Shown in pieces: positions 17,641 through 26,877 of a stretch of DNA of 64,000 nucleotides (within the stretch, counting starts at the first letter, position 1; every line of letters starts with the position of its first letter). Where the stretch lies: assembly GCA_017303675.1 (NCBI GenBank), contig JAFLBX010000002.1:558001-622000 (forward strand), in the 5' to 3' direction. The position numbers and the translations under genes are program-made. This stretch comes from Ignavibacteria bacterium (GTDB lineage: Bacteria; Bacteroidota; Ignavibacteria; Tepidaquicellales; OLB5). Under the pieces are notes generated by a model. It saw only the letters and a program-made list of their open reading frames with translations, ran no database searches and had not been told where the DNA came from.

Positions 17641-18513
17641 TTAAAGACCCATTGTATGCCATACAGTTTTCAGCTCTGTGAAATTCTGTACCTGCAAAAT
17701 GTTCTCATTTTTATCGTCGTTGTAATAATCAGCAGTGGCTGAATAAACAAAGCGCTTTACATTATTGGCGCATGCAGTCTGCACTTCTTTTTTGAAGGCG
17801 GAATTGCTATCCGCGTAGTCAAAAGCATTCACATCCATATGTGAAGCCAGATGCGGCAGAAGCTCTTTTTTCCTTCCTGTCAAAATATTTACAACTCCCG
17901 CAGGTATATCGCTGGTTGCTGCAATTTCAGAAAATGTAAGTGCTGCAAGAGGTGACTTTTCTGAAGGAATAATTATGCAGGAGTTGCCTGAAGTTATAAC
18001 AGCGCACAGCCTGCTTATCAATGCAAGAAATGGCTGCTCTTCAGGAAGCAGAATTCCCACAACACCCGTCGGCTCAGCAATTGAAAAATTAAAGTAACCT
18101 GACTGTACATTATTCACCGTGCCAATTAACTGGCCGTATTTATCGGCTAATCCCGCATACCAAATTATCCTGTCAATTGCCTTCATCACTTCTTTTGATG
18201 CCTGTGGTTTTGTATTGGTTGTTGTAAGTGTTATTTCATGCGCTAACTGTTCTTTCCTGCCTTCGAGCATTTCTGCGAGCCTGTAAAGAATCTGTCCCCT
18301 TTCATATCCTGTTTTGGCTGACCATGTATTAAATCCGCTTCGCGCGGCAACAACGGCATTCCTTACATCTTTCCTTGATGCCCTGCTGATGTTGCAGATC
18401 TTCTCTTTTGTTTTTGGGTTTACTACAGGTGTATAGCGTTCGGATTCAGTCCGTGTGAACTTTCCGCCGATATAAAGCTTATACATTTTGGGTACTTCAA
18501 TTCTGGTAGGCAT
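17641..18513 (-). CDS. Truncated aldehyde dehydrogenase-like protein without catalytic cysteine
   Basis: 290 aa, against about 480-500 for a normal ALDH. It has the N-terminal oligomerisation strand (YKLYIGGKFTRTESERYTPVVNP) and the Rossmann-type coenzyme domain (EPTGVVGILLPEEQPFLALI, NSCIIIPSEKSPLAALTFSEIA, GVVNILTG). It lacks both the ELGGK glutamate loop and the Gln/His-x-Cys nucleophile, then ends in KTVWHTMGL. There is no frameshift and the gene is intact, so it is probably a selected pseudoenzyme. It resembles the degenerate second domain of ALDH16-type enzymes, whose active first domain could be the protein at 25101..26615. That pairing is an inference. Confidence 0.78.
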   Translation of the reverse strand: MPTRIEVPKMYKLYIGGKFTRTESERYTPVVNPKTKEKICNISRASRKDVRNAVVAARSGFNTWSAKTGYERGQILYRLAEMLEGRKEQLAHEITLTTTNTKPQASKEVMKAIDRIIWYAGLADKYGQLIGTVNNVQSGYFNFSIAEPTGVVGILLPEEQPFLALISRLCAVITSGNSCIIIPSEKSPLAALTFSEIAATSDIPAGVVNILTGRKKELLPHLASHMDVNAFDYADSNSAFKKEVQTACANNVKRFVYSATADYYNDDKNENILQVQNFTELKTVWHTMGL

Positions 18514-18525
18514 AATGTTATTAAG

Positions 18526-18780
18526 TTAATAATTCATTATAAGATCCGAAGGAAATTCATTCCATTTCTCACAATTTTCTTCTGTGCATTCTTCAGAATC
18601 TTTTGGACTGCTGTTTCTTGCATTCCATGCTGTATTAATATGCCAGTATAAATGCTGCATATCTACAATGTAATATCCGTCATCATCGCAATAATCTTCC
18701 TGATTTTCAATATACTGAATAATATTTTCGATGGATTCTTTCGCTTCTTTAAGATTAAACAAAATAAATTCTTTATTCAT
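18526..18780 (-). CDS. Small acidic hypothetical protein
   Basis: 84 aa, strongly acidic, with Cys at three clustered positions (YCDDDGYY, SEECTEENCEKW). It has a helical start (ILFNLKEAKESIENIIQYI) and an aromatic middle (YIVDMQHLYWHINTAWNARN). I do not recognise a family. It ends 12 bp before the truncated ALDH, which favours co-transcription. Codon use is like its neighbours, so I take it as a real gene of unknown role. Confidence 0.6.
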   Translation of the reverse strand: MNKEFILFNLKEAKESIENIIQYIENQEDYCDDDGYYIVDMQHLYWHINTAWNARNSSPKDSEECTEENCEKWNEFPSDLIMNY

Positions 18781-18790
18781 AATATAAGTA

Positions 18791-18845
18791 TTCAGGGCTA
18801 AAGCCCGGTTTTTTCGGTTTTGCCAACCCCGCCTTAAAAGGCGGA
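18791..18845. repeat. Pair of intergenic palindromes upstream of the 84-aa gene
   Basis: GGGCTAAAGCCC (18795-18806) and CCGCCTTAAAAGGCGG (18829-18844) are separated by a T-rich spacer. This pair, a short GGGCTAAAGCCC palindrome followed by a GC-rich palindrome, is a repeat type found in many Bacteroidota genomes. Confidence 0.65.
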
Positions 18846-18919
18846 GTTACTAAAATTTAAAAGAATCAAAAATGGAAACATTTGTGAGTATTTGTGAAAT
18901 TAGTGTTTTAGCTTTTGAT

Positions 18920-19258
18920 TCAATTCGCATACTTTCGTAATTCAGAAAATATCACTTTTCCGTGCGAAGCGCTGAAAACGGGTTTCCCGTTTTCAAGTAT
19001 CAAAGCCTGGGGTGATTCATGTTCAACACCAAGCTCTTTAGCTATCTTTTCAGAAAGTTGCTTCCCGGAAACTACATCAACAAGATACGTTTTCATGTTC
19101 ATTTCACCTTCATGCCACTCCCTTTCAAGAAGGCTTCGCACAACATAATTTATTGCGCATTTGGGTGAAAATTTAAGTATCATTACTTTTTCCTTTTTTG
19201 AAAGCTCAATGGCTTCAGAAAGAGTATCGGTACTGTTTAAAGTGATCCAGTTCATCAA
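18920..19258 (-). CDS. ytxJ: YtxJ-like bacillithiol-system redox protein
   Basis: 112 aa with the thioredoxin-like YtxJ pattern: MNWITLNS at the start, a beta strand leading to FSPKCAINYVV with one Cys, then YLVDVVSGKQLSEKIAKELGVEHESPQALIL and a final SHGKVIF. The VxHESPQxLIL motif is characteristic of YtxJ. In Firmicutes YtxJ is thought to act as a monothiol bacilliredoxin. A Shine-Dalgarno AAAGGAG lies upstream of the start. The activity is inferred from the family; the presence of bacillithiol in this organism is not shown here. Confidence 0.8.
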   Translation of the reverse strand: MMNWITLNSTDTLSEAIELSKKEKVMILKFSPKCAINYVVRSLLEREWHEGEMNMKTYLVDVVSGKQLSEKIAKELGVEHESPQALILENGKPVFSASHGKVIFSELRKYAN

Positions 19259-19288
19259 AAATAGCTGCTCCTTTGTGAATAAAGTTAA

Positions 19289-19315
19289 AGGTTTAGTTAA
19301 TTATTAACTAAACCT
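19289..19315. terminator. Strong hairpin between the 42-aa gene and ytxJ
   Basis: AGGTTTAGTTAA and TTAACTAAACCT form a perfect 12-bp stem with a 3-base loop. A run of T follows on the plus strand; on the minus strand the tail is TTTAACTTT. It would end the minus-strand transcript of the genes upstream and isolate ytxJ; the plus-strand run suggests it may work in both directions. Confidence 0.6.
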
Positions 19316-19341
19316 TTTTTGTTAAAAATTTTATCAAATTG

Positions 19342-19470
19342 TTAAAAAGGGATCCTGAAAAATAATCCGAGCATAGCAAATACCACTATTATATAAAATG
19401 CCAGGAATCCCAGTGCAAACCCTGTGCTTGCTCCCGTTGAGGGATAGTTTACTTCATTTTCTTTTTCCAT
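19342..19470 (-). CDS. 42-aa single-span membrane peptide
   Basis: An open frame of 42 codons starts at the ATG at 19470 and stops at TAA 19344-19342. A charged, polar head (MEKENEVNYPSTGAS) leads into one long hydrophobic span (about residues 18-38, GFALGFLAFYIIVVFAMLG) and ends FFRIPF. It lies 16 bp after the DUF4476 gene in the same direction and just before a hairpin terminator. There is no clear Shine-Dalgarno. The membrane-protein composition makes a chance frame unlikely. The function is unknown. Confidence 0.6.
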   Translation of the reverse strand: MEKENEVNYPSTGASTGFALGFLAFYIIVVFAMLGLFFRIPF

Positions 19471-19486
19471 GGCGGCAATTTAACAA

Positions 19487-20209
19487 TTATTTTCCTGAAA
19501 TGTAATTCTTTAATTCAGTAACGCTTGATTCAAAATCGAATGCATCATATACCTTGAAAAAATTCTTCGTATCACACACTTTTTTATATGAGTATTTGGC
19601 AATTTCAAGTTTAGTATCCTCAAAAGTGAAATACCTCATCAGCTCCAGCACCTGGTCTGACGTAAGGAAATTATTATCAATTGCTGTTTTTACAATACTT
19701 GAATTATATGATTCGAAATTCCTGTTATTAATTGTACTTTTAAGATCATTAAAGTCATCTTTTTTCATCACCTTATATCTGCATTCATCTGTAGTGCTGT
19801 ACTGTTCTTTATCTGAATTGGGTGTTTTACCATCGCCGCATCTTACAACAAACTCTCCCACAGGAATTAACCTGTTATTACCGTACTTTTTCTTTTTATA
19901 GATAACAAATGTATTGTACTCATCAATTACTGCATAGAGATCAGTCCCTGAAGGGATTTTAATTTTACCGTCAAATATTACATCACCCTGTGTTCCGGCA
20001 TCAGCGTTGCTGCGTGTTACTTTAAGTGAATGTTCACCTGCTGTGATGTTATCAAATTCTGCATAATTACCTGCTGAAAGCGATGCATTATCGAAAGTTA
20101 CTGTAAAATTTCCGTCATCATGCAGTGAAAGCTGAAGATATGAGCTTTGTGCATACATTACCGCTGTAAACAGAAAAATAATTGTTGCTGCAAGGAAGTT
20201 TCTCCTCAT
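19487..20209 (-). CDS. Exported DUF4476 protein
   Basis: 240 aa with a signal peptide (1-20, cut after MYA). Residues 22-100 form a beta-rich domain (LQLSLHDDGNFTVTFDN). About 148-238 is the DUF4476 domain (FNDLKSTINNRNFESYNSSIVKTAIDNNFLTSDQVLELMRYFTFEDTKLEIAKYSY), helical and common in exported Bacteroidota proteins. The role is unknown. It starts 6 bp after the histidine kinase gene, so the two may be expressed together. Confidence 0.8.
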   Translation of the reverse strand: MRRNFLAATIIFLFTAVMYAQSSYLQLSLHDDGNFTVTFDNASLSAGNYAEFDNITAGEHSLKVTRSNADAGTQGDVIFDGKIKIPSGTDLYAVIDEYNTFVIYKKKKYGNNRLIPVGEFVVRCGDGKTPNSDKEQYSTTDECRYKVMKKDDFNDLKSTINNRNFESYNSSIVKTAIDNNFLTSDQVLELMRYFTFEDTKLEIAKYSYKKVCDTKNFFKVYDAFDFESSVTELKNYISGK

Positions 20210-20215
20210 TTAAAA

Positions 20216-23200
20216 TTAGATCCTTTCTTTATATTTTAACTCTCTGAATTCTATCGAAAATCTTGTACCGCTTGACCTGTCAATTTCAATTATACCATCA
20301 AGCTGTTTCACCAGGGTATCTATCAGCTGCATACCCAGGGTATCGCTTTTATCCAGCTCAAAAGCTTCCGGGATACCGATACCGTTATCAATTACTTCTA
20401 AAATAACATTTTCATCTGACCTTCGCAAATTAAGTTCTATCTTTCCTGTATATCCTTCAGGGAAAGCGTGTTTAAGAATGTTATTTATCAGTTCGTTAAC
20501 TATCAATCCGCACGGTATGGCTGTATCTATAGTCATTAAAATATTATCAGCGTTAATGATAAAATCGATCTTGGCGTTGGATAAATTATATGCTTTAAGC
20601 AGGTGTGAAACAAGCTCCCTTAAATAATTTCCAATATCAATCTGAGAAATATCGGCTGACTTGTAAAGCTTTTCATGGATCAGCGACATTGTTTCCACCC
20701 TTGAACGGCTCTTATTGAAGATTTCAAGATCACGCGGATCAAAAACAAATTTTGACTGCAGCTTAAGCAAGCTGATAATTATCTGAAGGTTATTCTTTAC
20801 CCTGTGATGAATTTCTTTCAGCAGCAGCTCTTTTTCCTTCAATGATCTTTTTGTGATCTCCTCAGCAAGTTTTCTCGCAGTAATATCGGCTGCAACACCA
20901 AGCACCTGCATGGAACCATCTGTTCCTTTTAACGGCACTTTGATTGTCTGGTACCATTTCAATTCACCTGATTTTGAATCAGATACTTTTTCTTCAGCAA
21001 TAAATTTTGGTTTTCCTGTGGCGATTACTTCCCTGTCATCATTTAAAAAGTGTTCAACTTCTTCAATATTATTATTGAAGTCAGCATCAGATTTTCCGAT
21101 CAGGTTTTCAGCTGTGGTTCCGTAGTTATCTGCTACAGCTTTATTTACAAGCGTAAAGTTTCCGCTCCAGTCTTTTGCAAAAACAAAATTGGGGTCAGTA
21201 TCAATTACAGCCCTCAAAAATTCCCTTTGTTCCTTCAGCTGCTCTTCTGCTTTTAACCTTTCGGTAACATCTTCAACCAGTGAGGCCACACCGATCACTT
21301 CCCCTGTTTCATTTATAAGCGGAGTGTTATACCATTCACATGATATCAGCTTACCTGCTTTGGTAATATTTTGATTGGTACTTCTTTCACCGCCTTTTTT
21401 GCGGATCAGGCTTTCCCAAGTGCTGCCCACCTGGGATATAGCATTTTCGGGTATTATCAATGATGCGCTTTTACCGGTTATTTCTTCTTTCTGCCAGCCG
21501 AATATTCTCTCTGCCGCTTCATTCCACTGTACAACATTAAAATCCATATCCCATTCAATTACACCAAGCGGAGTCCTTTCAACATGCAGCAATAGCTTTT
21601 GCCGTGAATTCCTTAACTCCTTTTCAACTTTTAGCCTTTCGGTTATATCCTGAAGTGTTCCTATTATTGCAAGCTTGCCGTTGTAAAGCATCTTTGAGCC
21701 TTTTACCTCAACATCAATTTCAGTACCGTCTTTTTTTAGAGCTTTAAATGTGTACTGTATCGACTTAACTTCATCATCAATTCTCTTCCTTATATTTTCT
21801 ATTACCAGGTTCTTATGTTCATTAGATACTATGCTCCATGAATCCGTGCCGTTCATTTCACCCTTACGGTAGCCGAATATCTCCTCATATTTAGGGTTAA
21901 CATAAACAAACTTATTATCCTGCAGGATATATATGCCCACCAATGCGTTTTCAACCAGACTGCGGAATTTTTCTTCTGCATCAATAATATTTCCTTCTGC
22001 CCTTGCCCGTTCCCTTATTTCCTGCTTAAGCTTTATATTTGCCGCCTGCAGCTCAGATGTTCTCATATTTACAAGCTCTTCAAGGTGTCCGCTGTATTTT
22101 TGAAGCTCCTGCTCAAGCATTTTCCTTGTAGTGATATCAAATGCTGAGCCTAAGATCTCAGTCACCTCACCTGCTTCATTCCTAGAAAATACTACTTCAT
22201 AGCTCCTGAACCAGCGGTATTTGCCTTCTGAGTTCATAATGCGGTATTCATAATTCAGTATCTCATTATCCCTGGCTTCATAATATTTGCTGAAATTTGA
22301 ACGTAGTTTTTTATAATCATCCGGGTGAATGTATTTTTCAAAAAATGACTGCTTCTGCTTTATGACTTCATCTGCATTGTATCCTAACAACTCAGCAATT
22401 TTATAGTTTGTAAAGGAAATTTGCGGACCTTTCAGGTCATAAATATATAGTACGCTTGGCAGTGAATCAGCTATCCTTTTTATGAATTTCTGGTTGTTTA
22501 ATATTTCCTTCTCCGCTTTACGCCGTTCTGATATATTCCTGAATACCATTACCACCCCTATCAATTCACCTTCGGAATTGATAATCGGAGCCGCGCTGTC
22601 ATCTATCGGTATCTCTTTTTTATTTTTTGTTATTAATATCGTATGATCATCAAGGTTTATAACTTTTCTTTGGTTCACAACTGTTTGAATCGGGTCAGGT
22701 GATTTTTCACCTGTATCTTCATTGTATATATTAAATACATGGTCTATAACCATTCCGTTCGCTTCTTCACTTTTCCATTCCGTTAGTATCTCTGCAGCTT
22801 TGTTTATGAACAATATCTCCCCTATCTTGCTTGTCACAATAACTGCATCTCCGATGCTTTCCAGTGTTGTAGCCAGCCAGTTACGGTTTTCTTCTAGTGA
22901 TTTTTCAGTTTCCTTGCGTTTATTTATGCTTCTGTTCAATAAAAAAACTGCAAGTATAAGCAGAGAAAAAGCGATCAAATTCCCGATTATAAAACTACTA
23001 AGCGTATATCCGGCTCCGGCTTCGGCCTCAAGAAGTCTTGCGTTCAGTGTTGCTGTTTCCATCTGCTGCAGCTGCTTGATCTTGGATTTTATACTGTCAA
23101 CATAAACCTTGCCTTTTTGAGTAAATTCAATTTGCGCTTTATAATCCTTTGATCTTTTTTCCTGCAGTTCAAGAGATTCCTGCAGCAGGTCTTTTCGGTT

Positions 23201-23548
23201 AAAAATAAGCTTCTGTAAAGTATCAAGTATCAGCTTTTCGCGTGAGTCAGTTATCAATTTATTAAGTGCAGAAAAAGAGCTGTCTATTGCGTTAACCGAT
23301 GGATAATATTCACGCATAAACTCATCATTACCCGTTATAAGGTATCCTCTTCTGTTGGTTTCAGCTTCTATAATATTTGAATAAAGCTCTTCTGATGACT
23401 GGATTATTGTAAGGGATTTTGTAATTATAGACTCATCTTCATAATGGAACCTGATATTTAAATATATTAATATATTAACAGTAATAAGTATTAACAGAGC
23501 AATTACAAACCCTGTATTAATATATTTTTTTTCCGGTAATTTTTTCAA
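20216..23548 (-). CDS. CHASE3 / multi-PAS sensor histidine kinase (HisKA_2 type)
   Basis: A 1110-aa membrane sensor. Two spans (about 13-33 and 182-204) enclose a CHASE3-like helical sensor ([21 protein letters not shown]). About five PAS/PAC modules follow between residues 215 and 890, with a coiled coil near 480-520. The phosphoacceptor box is [20 protein letters not shown], with His914-His915 (His915 precedes RVKNN and is the likely site). ATPase N, G1 and G2 boxes are [19 protein letters not shown] and TLGMQLI. No cognate response regulator is adjacent. The signals sensed are unknown. Confidence 0.9.
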   Translation of the reverse strand: MKKLPEKKYINTGFVIALLILITVNILIYLNIRFHYEDESIITKSLTIIQSSEELYSNIIEAETNRRGYLITGNDEFMREYYPSVNAIDSSFSALNKLITDSREKLILDTLQKLIFNRKDLLQESLELQEKRSKDYKAQIEFTQKGKVYVDSIKSKIKQLQQMETATLNARLLEAEAGAGYTLSSFIIGNLIAFSLLILAVFLLNRSINKRKETEKSLEENRNWLATTLESIGDAVIVTSKIGEILFINKAAEILTEWKSEEANGMVIDHVFNIYNEDTGEKSPDPIQTVVNQRKVINLDDHTILITKNKKEIPIDDSAAPIINSEGELIGVVMVFRNISERRKAEKEILNNQKFIKRIADSLPSVLYIYDLKGPQISFTNYKIAELLGYNADEVIKQKQSFFEKYIHPDDYKKLRSNFSKYYEARDNEILNYEYRIMNSEGKYRWFRSYEVVFSRNEAGEVTEILGSAFDITTRKMLEQELQKYSGHLEELVNMRTSELQAANIKLKQEIRERARAEGNIIDAEEKFRSLVENALVGIYILQDNKFVYVNPKYEEIFGYRKGEMNGTDSWSIVSNEHKNLVIENIRKRIDDEVKSIQYTFKALKKDGTEIDVEVKGSKMLYNGKLAIIGTLQDITERLKVEKELRNSRQKLLLHVERTPLGVIEWDMDFNVVQWNEAAERIFGWQKEEITGKSASLIIPENAISQVGSTWESLIRKKGGERSTNQNITKAGKLISCEWYNTPLINETGEVIGVASLVEDVTERLKAEEQLKEQREFLRAVIDTDPNFVFAKDWSGNFTLVNKAVADNYGTTAENLIGKSDADFNNNIEEVEHFLNDDREVIATGKPKFIAEEKVSDSKSGELKWYQTIKVPLKGTDGSMQVLGVAADITARKLAEEITKRSLKEKELLLKEIHHRVKNNLQIIISLLKLQSKFVFDPRDLEIFNKSRSRVETMSLIHEKLYKSADISQIDIGNYLRELVSHLLKAYNLSNAKIDFIINADNILMTIDTAIPCGLIVNELINNILKHAFPEGYTGKIELNLRRSDENVILEVIDNGIGIPEAFELDKSDTLGMQLIDTLVKQLDGIIEIDRSSGTRFSIEFRELKYKERI

Positions 23549-23661
23549 TTATAAATTTTTTTAATGATAATTTTTCATTCCGTATACAAGGGAAAATTAT
23601 GTATTTTAAAGTTATATCAGATCATAAAGATAAACAACGTAATATTAATAGTAAATAAACA

Positions 23662-23694
23662 AAAACCAGCATTTTATTTAAAAATGCCGGTTTT
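23662..23694 (-). terminator. Rho-independent terminator after the TPR gene
   Basis: AAAACC-GCATTTT and AAAATGC-GGTTTT arms pair across a short AT loop, with one A/G position unpaired. On the minus strand it ends in a run of five T. It lies 40-70 bases after the TPR gene stop (23733) and separates it from the histidine kinase gene, so the two are likely separate transcripts. Confidence 0.75.
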
Positions 23695-23732
23695 CAGTGA
23701 AATTTAGTATAAATAATTTTATCTAATACTAC

Positions 23733-25085
23733 TTAACGGGATTTAGCATCAATATATAAAGGTTGTAATTTCTCTTTAAGTTCCGGGTTATATTTCATGG
23801 CTGATTCAAAATCAGCGGCTGCAAGCTTGTAAAAGCCGAGGTTATAATAACAAATTCCCCTGTTTTCAAATACTTCACTGTATTTTGGGTTTACTGTTAA
23901 TGCTTTAATGTAATAATTTAAAGCATTCTGGAAATCGTCCTTTGCATAAAGAACGTTGCCAAGCTGGAACAATGCAAGTGAATCGTTTGGATTAAAAGTT
24001 ACAGCTTTCCTAAGGTCAGCCTCAGCAAGATCAATCTGCCCCCTGTTCAGGTATAGGTTTCCTCTGAATGCATATGCCTGTGAATTCTGCTCATCCAGGG
24101 CAATTACCTTAGAAAAATCTTCGAATGCGGCTGTATCCAGCCCTGAAGCAAGCAATAGCTTGCCTCGTTCGAGATATGAATCGGTATCATTAACATTCAG
24201 CTTAATAGCAAAATCAAAATCCTTCATAGCTGAACTTAATTCTTTCATTTTAAGATATACCAAACCGCGTTCGGTATAAATTAAGTAAGGCATTAATCCT
24301 GTACCTTTAGAGTTTATTGCCTTTGTATAATTTTCAACAGCCTTTTGATAATTTCCGGTTGAATTATAAACCGTTGCCAGCCCGTAATAAGCTAATCCAT
24401 AACCCGGGTCTATTTTTAAAGCTTTATTTAAATATTTAATTGTGTTAACTGTATCTTTAAGGTGATTATACGCCATACCCAGGTTATAATAATATTTCAG
24501 GTTGGCTGAATCAAGCTTTATTGCCTTTTCGAAATTTGTTATAGCATCGCCGTAATTAGCTGACCGGATATTTATTTCACCAAGTGCGAAAAATACTTCC
24601 GGATAGTTCGGGTCAAGGTTAAGCGCAGTATTAAAGTATTCAGATGCCTTGCTGTAATCTTCTGCGAGCATTGAAAGGTTTCCCATTTCCAGATATGCAT
24701 CGGTATATTTTTTATCTATTACCGTTGCAGTTTTAAAATACTCCAGGGCTGTCATGTAATCTTTGTTGTTCTTATAGATCATTCCCATCCTGAAGAACAT
24801 AACTTCATCCTTCTGAAAACCCATATTATATGCGTATGAATAATCTGTAAGTGCTTTATCATATTGTTCCAAAGCATAATAAGCATTGCCCCTCTGGTAA
24901 TAGCCTTCGTCGTGTCCGCTGGCAATCCTTAAATACCTTGTAAAAAGGTCAACTGCAGCTTCATAATCCTCTGCATTCAGCGCATCCATCGCCTCATCAA
25001 AAGTTACCCTTGTGGAATCATATGAATAAGAAACTGCTGAAAGAATGAAAACAAAGAAAAGTGCTGAAAAGAATTTAATTCTCAT
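23733..25085 (-). CDS. Exported TPR-repeat protein
   Basis: 450 aa with a signal peptide (1-22, cut near YSY). The mature protein is built of about eleven 34-residue TPR units (for example AYYALEQYDKALTDYSYAYNMG, YYNLGMAYNHLKDTVNTIKYLNKALKIDP). It would be a periplasmic scaffold for protein contacts. It is encoded 15 bp after the aldehyde dehydrogenase and before a strong terminator. No enzymatic domain is present and the partner is unknown. Confidence 0.88.
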   Translation of the reverse strand: MRIKFFSALFFVFILSAVSYSYDSTRVTFDEAMDALNAEDYEAAVDLFTRYLRIASGHDEGYYQRGNAYYALEQYDKALTDYSYAYNMGFQKDEVMFFRMGMIYKNNKDYMTALEYFKTATVIDKKYTDAYLEMGNLSMLAEDYSKASEYFNTALNLDPNYPEVFFALGEINIRSANYGDAITNFEKAIKLDSANLKYYYNLGMAYNHLKDTVNTIKYLNKALKIDPGYGLAYYGLATVYNSTGNYQKAVENYTKAINSKGTGLMPYLIYTERGLVYLKMKELSSAMKDFDFAIKLNVNDTDSYLERGKLLLASGLDTAAFEDFSKVIALDEQNSQAYAFRGNLYLNRGQIDLAEADLRKAVTFNPNDSLALFQLGNVLYAKDDFQNALNYYIKALTVNPKYSEVFENRGICYYNLGFYKLAAADFESAMKYNPELKEKLQPLYIDAKSR

Positions 25086-25100
25086 CTATGAAAATTTAAT

Positions 25101-26615
25101 TTAAAAATTTAAATACTCTTTTAAACCCTGCAAGCCGCCTTCTCTCCCGAAACCGCTTTCTTTATATCCGCCAAAAGGCGAAGCAGGGTTGAATTTGTTG
25201 TAGGTATTAGACCATACTACACCTGCTTTAATTGAACCAACCATTTTGAAAATTTTGGAACCCTTATCAGTCCAGATTCCGGCTGAAAGTCCAAACTCAG
25301 TATTATTGGCTTTTTCTATTGCCTCTTTCGGTGTTCTGAATGTCAAAACGGAAAGTACCGGCCCGAAAATTTCTTCCTGGGCTATCCTGTTTGACTGTGA
25401 AACATTGGTAAAAAATGTCGGTTTAAAGTAATAACCGCGCTTTGGTAAAACACAATCAGGCTGATAAATACTGCAGCCTTCTTCAATTCCTGAATTAACC
25501 AGTTCGGTTATTTTATTAAGCTGCATTTTTGAATTAATAGCTCCAACATCAGTATTCTTATCAAGCGGGTTACCTACTCTTAAACTCTGTAACCTGTGTT
25601 TAAGTTTCTTAATAACAAGATTCTTTATGCTTTCCTGCACAAACAACCTGGAGCCGGCACAGCAAACATGCCCCTGGTTAAAATATATCCCGTTTATAAT
25701 TCCTTCAACAGCCTGGTCAATAGGAGCATCTTCAAATATAATGTTAGCTGCTTTGCCGCCAAGCTCAAGAGTTAATTTTTTGTCAGTTCCTGCTGTTGCC
25801 TTCATTATTAGCTTTCCAACTTCTGTGGATCCTGTAAAAGCTATTTTATTTACACCGGGATGATTTACAATCGCAGCGCCGGTATCACCTGCACCGCTTA
25901 TTATATTTACTACACCATCAGGCAAACCTGCTTCCTGAATTACTTCCGCAAGCTTGTATAATGTCAGCGGAGTGGTTTCAGCTGATTTTATGACAACAGT
26001 ATTGCCGCAGGCAAGCGCAGGCGCTATTTTCCATGCTGCCATAAGCAGCGGAAAGTTCCACGGAATAATCTGCCCGGCTACCCCTACCGGTGAAAATGAC
26101 TGGTTAGGGAATGCGTACTTAAGCTTATCAGCCCAGCCGGCGTAATAGAAAAAGTGAGCAATTGCAAGCGGTACATCAACTGATTTTGATTCCTTAATAG
26201 GTTTACCGCCATCCATAGTTTCAATAACTGCAAATTCACGGGCTTTTTCCTGCATTATCCGTGCAATTCTGAATATATATTTGGCGCGTTCTTTAGGTGT
26301 AGTTTTGCTCCAAACATTTTTATATGCTTTTGCGGCAGCTGTTACAGCCCTGTTCACGTCTTCTTTCGAAGCCCAGGCGGCTTCAGAAATTTTTTCTTCA
26401 GTTGCCGGATTGATGGTATCAAAATATTTTTTTGTTTTGACCCATTTGCCGTTAATAAAAAGATCATATACCGGTTTTAGCAATATATGATCAGTTGATT
26501 CCGGTGACGGAGCATATTCCAGGATCGGTTTTCTTTTTGCAGAAGTACCGTTTTTGGTCATACCATTTGATGAACGGACAGTTTGAAGTCCCGTTGTTTT
26601 TTCCCTGAATGTCAT
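25101..26615 (-). CDS. Aldehyde dehydrogenase, NAD(P)-dependent
   Basis: 504 aa, full length. It carries the coenzyme-domain motifs ([38 protein letters not shown]), the general base Glu in LELGGK, the nucleophile Cys318 in GHVCCAGSR, and the C-terminal [15 protein letters not shown]. The first 40 residues are an extra polar extension. It lies in a run with deoC, whose products include acetaldehyde, so oxidation of acetaldehyde from deoxynucleoside breakdown is a reasonable role. A catalytically dead ALDH fragment at 17641 may be its partner, as in ALDH16-type enzymes. Confidence 0.9.
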   Translation of the reverse strand: MTFREKTTGLQTVRSSNGMTKNGTSAKRKPILEYAPSPESTDHILLKPVYDLFINGKWVKTKKYFDTINPATEEKISEAAWASKEDVNRAVTAAAKAYKNVWSKTTPKERAKYIFRIARIMQEKAREFAVIETMDGGKPIKESKSVDVPLAIAHFFYYAGWADKLKYAFPNQSFSPVGVAGQIIPWNFPLLMAAWKIAPALACGNTVVIKSAETTPLTLYKLAEVIQEAGLPDGVVNIISGAGDTGAAIVNHPGVNKIAFTGSTEVGKLIMKATAGTDKKLTLELGGKAANIIFEDAPIDQAVEGIINGIYFNQGHVCCAGSRLFVQESIKNLVIKKLKHRLQSLRVGNPLDKNTDVGAINSKMQLNKITELVNSGIEEGCSIYQPDCVLPKRGYYFKPTFFTNVSQSNRIAQEEIFGPVLSVLTFRTPKEAIEKANNTEFGLSAGIWTDKGSKIFKMVGSIKAGVVWSNTYNKFNPASPFGGYKESGFGREGGLQGLKEYLNF

Positions 26616-26654
26616 TTTAGCTGAAATTAAAAGTTGGGAATCAGTTATTATAAA

Positions 26655-26858
26655 TTAAAACGGTTCAGCCGATGACCCTTCGCCGCCGGCAGGTGCATCA
26701 TCGCCGCAGCTTTCGCCATTGGTTTCTACAAACTTCCTGATAGCATCCAGGTTTTCAAGTATCATTTTAGCTTTGCTTAAGCCGAATGAGAAAGTGAACT
26801 TTGAACCGGGGTTCAAGCAGATAAGTTTGTTGCCTTTGTATTCTGATATTTCTGGCAT
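26655..26858 (-). CDS. 67-aa hypothetical protein with acidic Gly-rich tail
   Basis: 67 aa. The core (GNKLICLNPGSKFTFSFGLSKAKMILENLDAIRKFVETNG) looks folded, and the tail ESCGDDAPAGGEGSSAEPF is acidic and glycine-rich. It lies between the aldehyde dehydrogenase and an exported protein, with 20-40 bp gaps, in the deoC run. I do not recognise a family. Confidence 0.6.
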   Translation of the reverse strand: MPEISEYKGNKLICLNPGSKFTFSFGLSKAKMILENLDAIRKFVETNGESCGDDAPAGGEGSSAEPF

Positions 26859-26877
26859 TTTGATATATTTAAGTTAG

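Noticed and set aside
17641-18513. The short ALDH as a pseudogene fragment
   Set aside because: The frame is intact with a natural-looking C-terminus and no remnant of the lost domain follows; the next gene starts 31 bases on.
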